DNA of 41,111 bases from NCBI GenBank assembly GCA_902625325.1, contig CACOAW010000010.1, forward strand, positions 1-41,111, read 5' to 3'. The position numbers and the translations under genes are program-made. Under the pieces are notes generated by a model, which saw only the letters and a program-made list of their open reading frames with translations, ran no database searches and had not been told where the DNA came from. The stretch comes from an uncultured Candidatus Poseidoniales archaeon. GTDB lineage: Archaea; Thermoplasmatota; Poseidoniia; Poseidoniales; Thalassarchaeaceae. Below, in pieces: positions 8,040 to 15,416 of the stretch. Within the stretch, counting starts at the first letter, position 1, and each line of letters begins with the position of its first letter.

Positions 8040-9125
8040 CTATGGGGAGCAGACGAATTTTCCGATTCGCTCAACTCCGTGATATTTGGAGAAGTAATCA
8101 TCCAGATACGACTCCGCATCTACATCGGAAAACAGCTCAGGATGCATTATCTTAGCAAGCGTTGGTAGCCCGTGGATCATCATCGGGCCAGCGAACTCTC
8201 CAGACATTATGGCCATCCTATTGTCAATGACCGCTTCAACATTGTCGAAGCCAGTCCTTTCGATGATGTAATCGAAGTGCGTTGGACATTTACCCCCTTC
8301 ATCATATGAATTAAAGCCAATGTCGAAGACTATCCCGTCGAACATTAAAACGTCGGGATTCGCATTCAAAATCTCCTCCATGTCGACGTGTGTGGTGTGT
8401 CCTGGCAAATCGGCGAACACATTGTCTCCACCCGCCATAGAGACTAAATCGGTCCATTGCGATGTCCCAGTTAATACAACCGGATCGCGTACCAGTGAGG
8501 CATGGTGCTCGATTACCACTGAGGGCCTGTCTGATCTTTCCAACGATGAAACACGATTGGAGACAATCTCCTCAATAGCATCGAACTCATTGAATAGATC
8601 ATCAGCTTCGGATTGCTTGCCGAATATCTCTGCTAGCACTCCTATCTCTTTCCTTAGTGTGTCATATTTGTAAAAGTCCAGTGCCAGAACTCTGACCCCG
8701 ACTGGTTCTAGTTTCTCCCGAATTGCGTTTGTATCCACCATCCCGTTTGTGGCAAAGACGATGTAGATCTCCGGCCTAGTGTCCAAAAGTGCTTCAAAGT
8801 CTATTTCCGAATGGGCGGACTGTTGGACCATGTCCTTCTTGGAGAGTTCGGGCCACAAGCGCTCGTCATAGAAGTCTCCTGAAACTCCAACTATAACCTG
8901 GTTGTCAATGTCGAGCATCCTCATTACGCTCGCAGCATAAGTGTTGGTCAGAACCACCCGCTGGGGAGCACTAGAAAATTTATGCGTCCTGTCATTCGAA
9001 TCTACCACTACAAGGCTGCCACTCTGCGATGACTCTTCGATCCTTTCAGAGACCTGCCAAGCGGCCATTACAGTGACGAGAAAAACTGCGACTTGGAATA
9101 CGGCTAGGTTTTTTGTTCCAACCAC
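8040..9125 (-). CDS. Membrane-anchored substrate-binding protein, FecB/BtuF-like (PBP class III)
   Basis: Extracytoplasmic receptor for the FecCD importer. Residues about 9-23 form an uncleaved-looking hydrophobic anchor with no lipobox. The mature part has the TroA/BtuF-like layout: RVVLTNTYAASVMRMLDID in the first lobe, then EIDFEALLDTRPEIYIVF, then a long linking helix and a second lobe including VSMAGGDNVFADLP. These are typical of ferric-siderophore, haem and cobalamin receptors. It starts with GTG at 9123-9125, sharing one base with the TAG stop of the preceding surface protein. The ligand is not readable from sequence; haem is inferred from the downstream HugZ-like gene. Confidence 0.87.
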   Translation of the reverse strand: MVGTKNLAVFQVAVFLVTVMAAWQVSERIEESSQSGSLVVVDSNDRTHKFSSAPQRVVLTNTYAASVMRMLDIDNQVIVGVSGDFYDERLWPELSKKDMVQQSAHSEIDFEALLDTRPEIYIVFATNGMVDTNAIREKLEPVGVRVLALDFYKYDTLRKEIGVLAEIFGKQSEADDLFNEFDAIEEIVSNRVSSLERSDRPSVVIEHHASLVRDPVVLTGTSQWTDLVSMAGGDNVFADLPGHTTHVDMEEILNANPDVLMFDGIVFDIGFNSYDEGGKCPTHFDYIIERTGFDNVEAVIDNRMAIMSGEFAGPMMIHGLPTLAKIMHPELFSDVDAESYLDDYFSKYHGVERIGKFVCSP

Positions 9126-11440
9126 TAATGTGCCCTCCTTCTGGCGAACATAGGGGCTGAGAATAAAATCAGCAGGGTTGCAATCGAAGACTGGAATGGT
9201 AGGCTGTAGTCTTCCTCTGTTTCCTCGGGCATCGTGATGAAAATTGAGTCTGAGTACTCAGAGGTCACTCCATCGCTGAGTGTTGCCATAACGCGTATAC
9301 GATTAATTCCCGGTTCCAAGACATTTACGGTGATGCTGTTTTCAGCACCCTCGTACGCAATTGAGGACGTTCCATCCCCGTACATGACGAGAACCGTGTA
9401 TTGGACCTCTCCCTCAACTGTGGTCCAGGAAACTTCTGACGAAGTGCCTTCAATGGAGTGAGAATCCGTTAAGAAAATCGGTGGCTGAAGCACGAAAGAG
9501 ACTCTAACGCCTATCATTTCTCCATCTATCGTTGTTCCAGTGTCCATTATCGCCCTAAGCCCATATGTATACTCACCATCTGCTTTATCGAAAATACTGA
9601 AATTCGTGTCCTGACCAGCGTAAATCAGTTTTCCGTTTTCCGTTAGCTCATATGAACTAGCGCCCTGAAAGTTGGCCCACTCGATTGCGAAATCGTCATC
9701 GGTGAATTTTGAGTCATCCTCGGTGATGAATTGTGGTGTAACCGGGACTTCGAATGATGTCAGCTCCCAAGAAACGACATCGGAGTGGGAGCCGGGAATT
9801 CTATCAATGACCTTGACCCAGTTCCTCACAGTCTCGTTATACCACATCTCCCATGATACGACCCCATCGTTATCGTCTGTGATTCTCAGGTATGTTGTTT
9901 CGAAGATCCCCGCTATGGTTTCGATTTCGTAATTATGCGTTATTTGCACTTTATTGGTCGTATCGTCGTAGCCGTTAGGGTGGCCGGGGACACCGATAAT
10001 ATTGGTCCTATTGAAATGTAGATTTATTTCCTCTTCCCCACGATATTCAAGCGGATTGACGCTATTTCCTGAAGAATCAGTAAATTCCCATCCTAGGAAT
10101 CCCTCTTGATAATATGAGGAAACAGATGGGGAGTCAACCCAGTATGTGTGTGTTGTCATTAGGTTGTTTTTATTCACCCAGCGGAAAGCCTTCTCGCCTT
10201 CTTCGTAGTCCTCATCGGAGATTCTCAGCAAATAGGCCTCTACCAGATTACCATATGCGTCTTGAATAGATTCAGTTCCTATGGTGGTGTAGGTTTTGTT
10301 CTGTTGGTAATATGGCGTGTGTAAAATTGTGTAGTTCCAGCTCATTCCTGTTGACCATAAATCGGAGTCGGACTGTATTGGAAGAATCACCACTCTAAGT
10401 TCTTGGGGATTCCTCTTTGATCCGTTGGAGTTTGATGCCTCCACGGAGAAATAGTAGTTTCCAGGTTCTTGAGGATCAAAAACATAGGACTCTTGCTCAC
10501 CCCTGTATACTAAATCGCCGTCCAAATATAGTGAGTAGTAATCAGTATAATTTCCTCCTGACCAGTGGATGGCAACGTTCTCTAGAGATGAAGTGATAAT
10601 TTGTGTCGAGAAATTAGCAAATTCCGGCATGTTCTTCTCAGCAGTTGCGGTTAGATTGGTCCACCCATGACCGTCCGTTATCCCCACTGGGGTAGACTGC
10701 ATAAGTTCGTTACCCCAAAACGTTGCTGTGACATTCTGAGTAGTGCCGATTTCGAGATTTTGGAGAAGGTAAAATCCATCTGAGTTAGTCAGAGAGGATC
10801 TTTCTCCCGCACTTACTACAACGCCTGGCACTGGATCTCCATCTAAATCAGACAAGAAGCCGTAGATACTGTTGTGCCCATGACTGAGTTGGAAATGATT
10901 TGGGCTAGGATTCGAGGATGATCCTGCTTCCATCCTAAAGTGAACATATTGAGTGGAGCTGTTATGATCGTCATACGTTGCCACCAGAGTGAAGTATCTG
11001 CCTATTTCATGAGGGCCAAACTCACCGATGTTGGAATATTCTTGGAGGGTTTCAGAGGTTTGTATCAATTCTACCGCGACCGAGTCGTAATTCTCGTTTT
11101 CTTCTTGCTCGAATGTAACCCAGTTTTTGTGAACGTGCCAATCAATCTCTAAGTCAGATTGAATAGAGATTTTCCGGTACACCACTGTATGACCGTCGTT
11201 CATGAAATACGCTCTTGCAGTGTGTTCCCCCGGAGAAATACTGTCGAATGAGTATACTCCATCTGTTGACCAAATTGAATTCATTGAGCCGACCTTTATC
11301 GAAGTGGCTCCGGCTAAGTCCCCCTCAGAATCGTATACATTTCCTGATATGCTAAACAGATTCTGCTCAGAATCCTGCGCCAATGACGCCCCTGATAACA
11401 AAGGCAGTAACATCAGCAGTACAACTGTAAGTTCTCTCAT
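9125..11440 (-). CDS. Large exported surface protein, first gene of the haem/iron uptake operon
   Basis: A 771-aa exported, membrane-anchored protein. It begins with a signal peptide of about 21 residues ending in GASLAQ. Two segments resemble carboxypeptidase-regulatory-like beta folds: ISGNVYDSEGDLAGA at about residue 31, and IYGFLSDLDGDPVPGVVVSA further on. Fibronectin-like stretches follow, with a central beta-rich domain at about residues 350-570 that I do not recognise. The C-terminus has one membrane helix and the tail ARRRAH, so nearly all of it faces outward. It directly precedes the binding protein (shared base at stop/start) and may capture or present haem at the surface; this is inference. 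A TATA-like CTATATTTTG lies about 25 nt upstream of the ATG, consistent with a short or absent leader. Confidence 0.8.
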   Translation of the reverse strand: MRELTVVLLMLLPLLSGASLAQDSEQNLFSISGNVYDSEGDLAGATSIKVGSMNSIWSTDGVYSFDSISPGEHTARAYFMNDGHTVVYRKISIQSDLEIDWHVHKNWVTFEQEENENYDSVAVELIQTSETLQEYSNIGEFGPHEIGRYFTLVATYDDHNSSTQYVHFRMEAGSSSNPSPNHFQLSHGHNSIYGFLSDLDGDPVPGVVVSAGERSSLTNSDGFYLLQNLEIGTTQNVTATFWGNELMQSTPVGITDGHGWTNLTATAEKNMPEFANFSTQIITSSLENVAIHWSGGNYTDYYSLYLDGDLVYRGEQESYVFDPQEPGNYYFSVEASNSNGSKRNPQELRVVILPIQSDSDLWSTGMSWNYTILHTPYYQQNKTYTTIGTESIQDAYGNLVEAYLLRISDEDYEEGEKAFRWVNKNNLMTTHTYWVDSPSVSSYYQEGFLGWEFTDSSGNSVNPLEYRGEEEINLHFNRTNIIGVPGHPNGYDDTTNKVQITHNYEIETIAGIFETTYLRITDDNDGVVSWEMWYNETVRNWVKVIDRIPGSHSDVVSWELTSFEVPVTPQFITEDDSKFTDDDFAIEWANFQGASSYELTENGKLIYAGQDTNFSIFDKADGEYTYGLRAIMDTGTTIDGEMIGVRVSFVLQPPIFLTDSHSIEGTSSEVSWTTVEGEVQYTVLVMYGDGTSSIAYEGAENSITVNVLEPGINRIRVMATLSDGVTSEYSDSIFITMPEETEEDYSLPFQSSIATLLILFSAPMFARRRAH

Positions 11441-11451
11441 TTACTGGTAAC

Positions 11452-11509
11452 TCCCAAACAAAATATAGTATTAAATCAACTGACGATTTCTGACACGATT
11501 TTGTTGGGA
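11452..11509. promoter_or_regulatory. Interrupted inverted repeat between flavodoxin and the uptake operon
   Basis: TCCCAAACAAAAT at 11452-11464 is matched by ATTTTGTTGGGA at 11498-11509, a 12-nt complementary arm with one extra base, separated by 33 nt. It lies just after the flavodoxin stop and covers the promoter region of the 771-aa surface-protein gene, including the TATA-like box. It could be a transcript-end structure for flavodoxin, a regulator site for the operon, or chance. Confidence 0.3.
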
Positions 11510-11533
11510 AGTTCTGCCCATGACTGACAAGAA

Positions 11534-11989
11534 TTACGATATTTCTTTCATCAGTCCCAAGGTGGCCTCCAACCACTCCTCGGCGTAGTCATCATAATCT
11601 GTGTCACAATCTATTCTGTCGTTGACTCTGTTCCCTCCCTTTTCCTCCAGAATTGTGTCCCACTCTTTGCCGGATTCACAGAACAATTCGAAAGCAGTAT
11701 CTCCTAAGGCGAGAACTGCGAAATTGACGCCTTCCATGCTTCCTTCTTCCGTCTCTTCAACAGCATCGTAGAGGTCCTGGGCATTAACTGGCTGTTCCCC
11801 TTCCCCCCATGTACTACAAACTACGATCAGTCTCTTGGAAGTTGAGATGTCATCTGGTTCTATGTCTTCCATGTCCATTACGGTTGCTTCTAAGTCGAAG
11901 CCCTTCGCCATGTTGGCGGCATCTTCAGCCAATTCCTCGGCATTACCGGTTTCTGTACCAAATATCAGTAGTAGACTATTGTCGCTCAT
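11534..11989 (-). CDS. Flavodoxin
   Basis: Small FMN-binding electron carrier (151 aa), commonly substituting for ferredoxin when iron is short. The FMN phosphate loop FGTETGNAEE is at residues 9-18. CSTWGEGEQP and LALGDTAFELFC follow as the two loops around the isoalloxazine ring. The frame is open to a TTG at 12004, but the ATG at 11987-11989 has a GGAGG 8 nt upstream and is clearly the start. It sits between the FEA1-like lipoprotein and the haem uptake operon, all on the same strand, which fits an iron-limitation gene set. An alternative is a sulfite-reductase-type flavoprotein domain protein; the single-domain size favours flavodoxin. Confidence 0.9.
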   Translation of the reverse strand: MSDNSLLLIFGTETGNAEELAEDAANMAKGFDLEATVMDMEDIEPDDISTSKRLIVVCSTWGEGEQPVNAQDLYDAVEETEEGSMEGVNFAVLALGDTAFELFCESGKEWDTILEEKGGNRVNDRIDCDTDYDDYAEEWLEATLGLMKEIS

Positions 11990-12085
11990 GATATAGTCCT
12001 CCAAATTAATGAAATTAAATGATTGTTTTTTCCAACCAGAGTGTTGTTGACGGGGGACCGGTAGTACGGTACCGAAAATGATGCT

Positions 12086-12103
12086 GGGGGTGATGCGCCC
12101 CCC
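12086..12103 (-). terminator. GC-rich hairpin after the FEA1-like gene
   Basis: GGGGG at 12086-12090 pairs with CCCCC at 12098-12102 around a seven-base loop, 14-31 bp beyond the stop of the FEA1-like gene. There is no T-run next to it, so transcription termination is only a guess; mRNA 3'-end protection or attenuation before flavodoxin is equally possible. Confidence 0.35.
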
Positions 12104-12116
12104 GCCAACGTTACTC

Positions 12117-13373
12117 TTACTGTAGAGTTCCTATGTCATCTGCGGTTATTCCGAATGCATCCCAAACAGGCTGCAGGTACATTCGAACATGCGCTTCGTA
12201 GTCAGCATCTGTGTCGCCGTCATTCTTCAAGTCGAAGATTTCGACGATCTTGGATGCACCATAATCAGCGTAGTATCCGGGCATGCCACTTCCAGGGAAT
12301 ACTGAGGCGAATCCTTCGCAAATCGTCTCATTTACCCCTTCTGGAGCGTACACTATGTGTACAGCGGTGTTGTAGCAAACATCAGAGCCTTGATAATTTG
12401 TCCACGTAAACGCATCACAAGTGCTGGCCTCGCTCGCCCCGATGTATGCCATACCATGGGTCTTGTTGTTGTAACAAGAATCTGTGTAATCTGCTACATA
12501 CGCCTCGATTACCCTGAAGAAAGCGTGTCCTTCAGCTTGGTGCTTATCGTAGTCGCCGTTTGCCTCATCCAGATCTACGGTCATCTTGGAGGCGTACCTC
12601 ACAGAGGCCTGTGAGTAGACGATTACGACGTTCTTCAGAACCTCATCGCGAGCGTCCACCACTCCCTGCATGTCCTCAGCCACAAGTGCTGCTAGTCCAG
12701 CTTTCATCGCTGCTAGGGTAGCGTCGTTGGTTGCATCTCCAGTTCCGAAGTTGCCGCCTCTCTTTGCAGCTGTTGCGAATGGGCCGCATCCGTCGTAGTC
12801 GTGGCCTGAATCATCTGGGCCATGGTAGAAAGCCCATCCCTCGTCCCAGGCGTGCTGAGCATCATCTGGGCCCCAGTTGCCTGCTTCTGCCTTGATGATT
12901 GCTGCGTTGAGCTCGTGTATTGCGTAGGCGGTCATGACGCCGTTTTGGATACCCTTCTCTACCGCTTGATCTCTAACAGTGTTGGATTCACCAGCAAATG
13001 CACCGGTTCCGCTTATCGCAGCGCTGACGAAATCGTTCCAAGATCCGTCCGCTCCGTAATAGGCGTCGTAGGCATGATTCTTTCCGGAAGCATCTGCAAA
13101 GCCCTGCAGTGTCCTGAATGATCCATCGGACTTCTCAGCGTATTTTCCGTTCTCGTAGATATCTGAGACCTCATCCCAATCATATGCGCCGGAGAGGTCT
13201 TTGATGTCGCAAACGTCTCCCATTAACATTCTATGGTTGTCAACGTTTGAGGCGTAGTTGTAGCCTCCATCCTCGTCATCTAGGTCAACATCAACATCGT
13301 TTCCCGCGCAACCCGCTAGGGCAGAGGCAATCATCAGTGTAGTCATCATTAAACTGGTTAGTCTACCATTCAT
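12117..13373 (-). CDS. FEA1-like iron-assimilation lipoprotein
   Basis: A 418-aa lipoprotein: the signal ends in LAGC, making Cys22 the lipidated residue, followed by an Asp-rich linker. The body resembles the FEA1 (low-iron-inducible periplasmic protein) family of algae. It has HAWDEGWAFYHG at about 174-185, RGGNFGTGDATND at about 205-217, and a second helical unit with HQAEGHAFFRVIEAYVA at about 278-294. These His, Glu, Asp and Tyr clusters could contribute to metal binding; that is inferred. The frame is open to a TTG at 13382, but ATG at 13371-13373 is preferred. A TATA-like TTATAA at 13410-13415 abuts a TTTAGG-N4-CCTAAA inverted repeat, suggesting iron-type repression. Neighbours are flavodoxin and two iron-type ABC importers. 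Family call is by motif only. Confidence 0.75.
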   Translation of the reverse strand: MNGRLTSLMMTTLMIASALAGCAGNDVDVDLDDEDGGYNYASNVDNHRMLMGDVCDIKDLSGAYDWDEVSDIYENGKYAEKSDGSFRTLQGFADASGKNHAYDAYYGADGSWNDFVSAAISGTGAFAGESNTVRDQAVEKGIQNGVMTAYAIHELNAAIIKAEAGNWGPDDAQHAWDEGWAFYHGPDDSGHDYDGCGPFATAAKRGGNFGTGDATNDATLAAMKAGLAALVAEDMQGVVDARDEVLKNVVIVYSQASVRYASKMTVDLDEANGDYDKHQAEGHAFFRVIEAYVADYTDSCYNNKTHGMAYIGASEASTCDAFTWTNYQGSDVCYNTAVHIVYAPEGVNETICEGFASVFPGSGMPGYYADYGASKIVEIFDLKNDGDTDADYEAHVRMYLQPVWDAFGITADDIGTLQ

Positions 13374-13417
13374 TTTGGTCAACTCTTACACGACCGCAAT
13401 AGGTATGTCTTATAATT

Positions 13418-13433
13418 TTTAGGCAACCCTAAA
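13418..13433. promoter_or_regulatory. Putative iron-box operator upstream of the FEA1-like gene
   Basis: TTTAGG-CAAC-CCTAAA, a perfect 6-bp inverted repeat with a 4-bp spacer. It lies 45-60 bp upstream of the FEA1-like ATG and directly beside the TATA-like TTATAA at 13410-13415, so a bound protein would block promoter recognition. The same architecture recurs at 15371-15386. TTAGG half-sites resemble those bound by DtxR/IdeR/MDR1-type metalloregulators, though the spacing differs from the bacterial IdeR box. Confidence 0.65.
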
Positions 13434-13533
13434 TGTCAGCATTTAGAACAAGATTTTCCTCAAATCCAATACACTAACAGATTGAATTTGCGTGGAAAAT
13501 AATATGAGACACTGAGACTTGGTGATTTCCTGG

Positions 13534-13541
13534 TATTTTTA
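13534..13541 (+). promoter_or_regulatory. TATA-like box for the winged-helix-like gene
   Basis: TATTTTTA centred about 22 nt before the ATG at 13560, the spacing expected for an archaeal leaderless transcript that starts at or near the ATG. No Shine-Dalgarno motif is visible. Confidence 0.4.
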
Positions 13542-13559
13542 CGATATACCGCACTTATT

Positions 13560-13820
13560 ATGGGACATTTTGAATTGTCCAACCCCTTGGTGCAGCCAAT
13601 GGCGCTTGTCGATTTGACTGATTTCGAAGCGAGGCTTCTGAAATGGATTTCCGCATCAGACTTCGTCGAAGTTGCTTGGTCGACTAAGAGAGCAGCGGAA
13701 GCCTTCAACGTCAAGGAGAAAGAAGTCTACGAGGCATTAGCGTCCCTTACTGTCAAAGCCAAAGACTACATCCAGATTTTTTACGACGGTGGATCGATTA
13801 GAATTGTCGCGGATTATTAG
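13560..13820 (+). CDS. Small winged-helix-like protein (86 aa), possible regulator
   Basis: The product has an order consistent with a winged-helix fold: LTDFEARLLKWISASD as helix 1, TKRAAEAFNVKEKEVYEAL as a helix-turn-helix candidate, then KDYIQIFYDGGSIRIVAD as the two wing strands. I cannot assign a family. ATG at 13560 has a leaderless-type TATA box and no ribosome-binding site. It lies between the FEA1-like and PhnE-like genes, and its last 23 bp overlap the convergent permease gene. A role in controlling neighbouring iron genes is possible but unsupported beyond position. An opposite-strand ORF at 13460-13714 has low-complexity Ser/Lys-rich content and is judged spurious. Confidence 0.6.
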   Translation: MGHFELSNPLVQPMALVDLTDFEARLLKWISASDFVEVAWSTKRAAEAFNVKEKEVYEALASLTVKAKDYIQIFYDGGSIRIVADY

Positions 13821-14667
13821 ACCTTGGAGGACCTACAGTTTCCTTAGGAGGCAAAATCAGGCCCGACCAGGAAGGCTTTGTCTTCTCAGAGTCATCAACG
13901 AAGAAGGAGCGCAGGTATATGGAAACCATATCAATAATTAGGACTACCAAGAAAATAATCACCAGGTAAGCTGCAACTCTCTCATATTCTAGAAATTTAA
14001 GATAGAGATTGATGTAATATCCAATTCCTCCTGCTCCCACTATGCCGATAACAGTGCCCGATCTAACATTGTATTCGAACATAAAAATCATCTGAGCGAT
14101 CAGATGGTTTGCTGCTTCGGGAATCACGACCCATAGCGAAATTTCAGCTTTGGTAAGCCCCATCGCGTTGGCAGCCTCCAGTGGATCGCTGTTCATACCC
14201 TCAATTGATTCGTATTGCATCTTCCCGAGATACCCCACCGTATAGATTGACATCGCCAAAACTCCCGCTGTAGGGCCTAATCCGACGATAATAACGAAGA
14301 CAATGGCCCAGATTAAGCTGGGCAGGCTTCGACAAGCCGAAACAATGGCTCTAGAAGGGTATGTTATGTAATTTGGGAATAGATTACGAGAGCTTAGCAA
14401 GCCCAAGGGGAGTGATAGTAACATTCCGAAGAATGTTGCAAGTATCGCGATTTTTATTGTTTCAATCATACCAATCCATGCTGTTGAGCATGTGAACTGA
14501 AGGAAATTGTTAACCTCACAGGGAGGATAGGATTGGGGCTCTAGGGCCTTCCATCCATTCCAATCCCAAATTAGACCAGAAGTAAGTTGAACAATCGTCC
14601 AGAAACCGATGATTACTATTGTAACCGAAATCAGTAACTCTTTGAATTCACGATCCATTCCAGCCAT
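13798..14667 (-). CDS. ABC transporter permease, PhnE family; probable ferric-iron import role
   Basis: Integral membrane permease of 289 aa with about six hydrophobic segments. The coupling-helix (EAA-like) motif EAANAMGLTKAEISLWVVIP is at residues 164-183, and SRAIVSACRSLPSLIWAIVF at 105-124 matches the PhnE-type core. A GGAGG 7 nt before ATG 14667 lies inside the end of the ATPase gene, three bases away, so the two are coupled. PhnE permeases normally serve phosphonate or phosphate-ester importers. Here the only binding protein in the cluster is transferrin-like, so a ferric substrate is proposed. It overlaps the convergent 86-aa gene by 23 bp. Confidence 0.87.
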   Translation of the reverse strand: MAGMDREFKELLISVTIVIIGFWTIVQLTSGLIWDWNGWKALEPQSYPPCEVNNFLQFTCSTAWIGMIETIKIAILATFFGMLLSLPLGLLSSRNLFPNYITYPSRAIVSACRSLPSLIWAIVFVIIVGLGPTAGVLAMSIYTVGYLGKMQYESIEGMNSDPLEAANAMGLTKAEISLWVVIPEAANHLIAQMIFMFEYNVRSGTVIGIVGAGGIGYYINLYLKFLEYERVAAYLVIIFLVVLIIDMVSIYLRSFFVDDSEKTKPSWSGLILPPKETVGPPRSNNPRQF

Positions 14668-14670
14668 GAT

Positions 14671-15345
14671 CTATACCTCCAAAATCGAAGTGTCAGTTAT
14701 GAATGGATTCAGTCGGCCGTCGTCTATTATGAGGAGTCTATCGGAAATTTCCTTAGCTCTAGCGATATCGTGTTCCACTAATATCATTGCAGCACCGCTC
14801 GCTGACACGTAATTTGTCACTGCTTTGGTGACTTTCATCGATGTTTTTTCGTCTAACTCACTAAGGAATTCATCTGCCAAGATTAGTTTCGGTCGCTGCG
14901 CCAGAGTTCTGGCTATTGCAACCCTTCTTTGTTGGCCTCCAGACAGACGTTTTACTGACTCGTATTTTTTTTCCTCCAACCCCATTGCTATAATGGAATT
15001 AATTGCTCTTTCTTTGGAATCTGAACTACTCCTCGCCGCTCTTGATCCGAGCATAACGTTGGCCCATACACTCGAGTGTCTGACAAGACCGAGTTTCTGA
15101 GGAATATATCCGATTGTCCCTCTCCTAGGCCTTTCTGGAGATCTAACTCCGTCCACTTGAACCAAACCTGATATAGGCCTCAGAAGTCCTGAAATCGTCC
15201 TCAGAAGAGATGTCTTTCCTATTCCAGAGGGCCCTGTAATTGCCAATATTTCACCAGAGCTGATTTCTAATTTTTCAATGGATAGTAGGGTCGAGCGAAA
15301 ACCGACCTCTAAATTTTCCAATCTAACTACCGCTGGCACACCCAA
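14671..15345 (-). CDS. ABC transporter ATPase, PhnC family; probable ferric-iron import role
   Basis: Cytosolic ATPase for the adjacent PhnE-type permease. Walker A is GPSGIGKTS at residues 38-46, the signature LSGGQQRRV is at 134-142, and Walker B LILADEF is at 154-160, followed by the D-loop SELDEKT. At 224 aa it is a compact PhnC-like subunit. No ATG is available: the start is TTG at 15343-15345 or GTG at 15337-15339, both plausible for a leaderless message from the divergent promoter. The iron-box-like repeat at 15371-15386 lies just upstream, shared with the transferrin-like binding protein. Substrate assignment rests on that partner, not on this protein. Confidence 0.87.
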   Translation of the reverse strand: MGVPAVVRLENLEVGFRSTLLSIEKLEISSGEILAITGPSGIGKTSLLRTISGLLRPISGLVQVDGVRSPERPRRGTIGYIPQKLGLVRHSSVWANVMLGSRAARSSSDSKERAINSIIAMGLEEKKYESVKRLSGGQQRRVAIARTLAQRPKLILADEFLSELDEKTSMKVTKAVTNYVSASGAAMILVEHDIARAKEISDRLLIIDDGRLNPFITDTSILEV

Positions 15346-15370
15346 ATGGCGGATGCTTATTCTTTTGATG

Positions 15371-15386
15371 TTTAGGTAGGCCTAAA
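15371..15386. promoter_or_regulatory. Putative iron-box operator in the divergent transferrin-like/PhnCE promoter
   Basis: TTTAGG-TAGG-CCTAAA, the same perfect 6-bp inverted repeat with 4-bp spacer found upstream of the FEA1-like gene. It is centred in the 71-bp gap between divergent genes. On the plus strand it abuts TTTATCAATA at 15387-15396, a TATA-like box about 25 nt before the ATG at 15417. On the minus strand an AT-rich box at about 15355-15365 lies between it and the ATPase start. One bound repressor could shut both promoters. Confidence 0.7.
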
Positions 15387-15416
15387 TTTATCAATAATAT
15401 CCAATCCGGTGAGTTT

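Noticed and set aside
13460-13714. 84-aa minus-strand ORF overlapping the winged-helix-like gene
   Set aside because: Low-complexity Ser/Lys composition, no promoter or ribosome-binding site, and the plus-strand ORF has coherent secondary structure and a well-placed TATA box.
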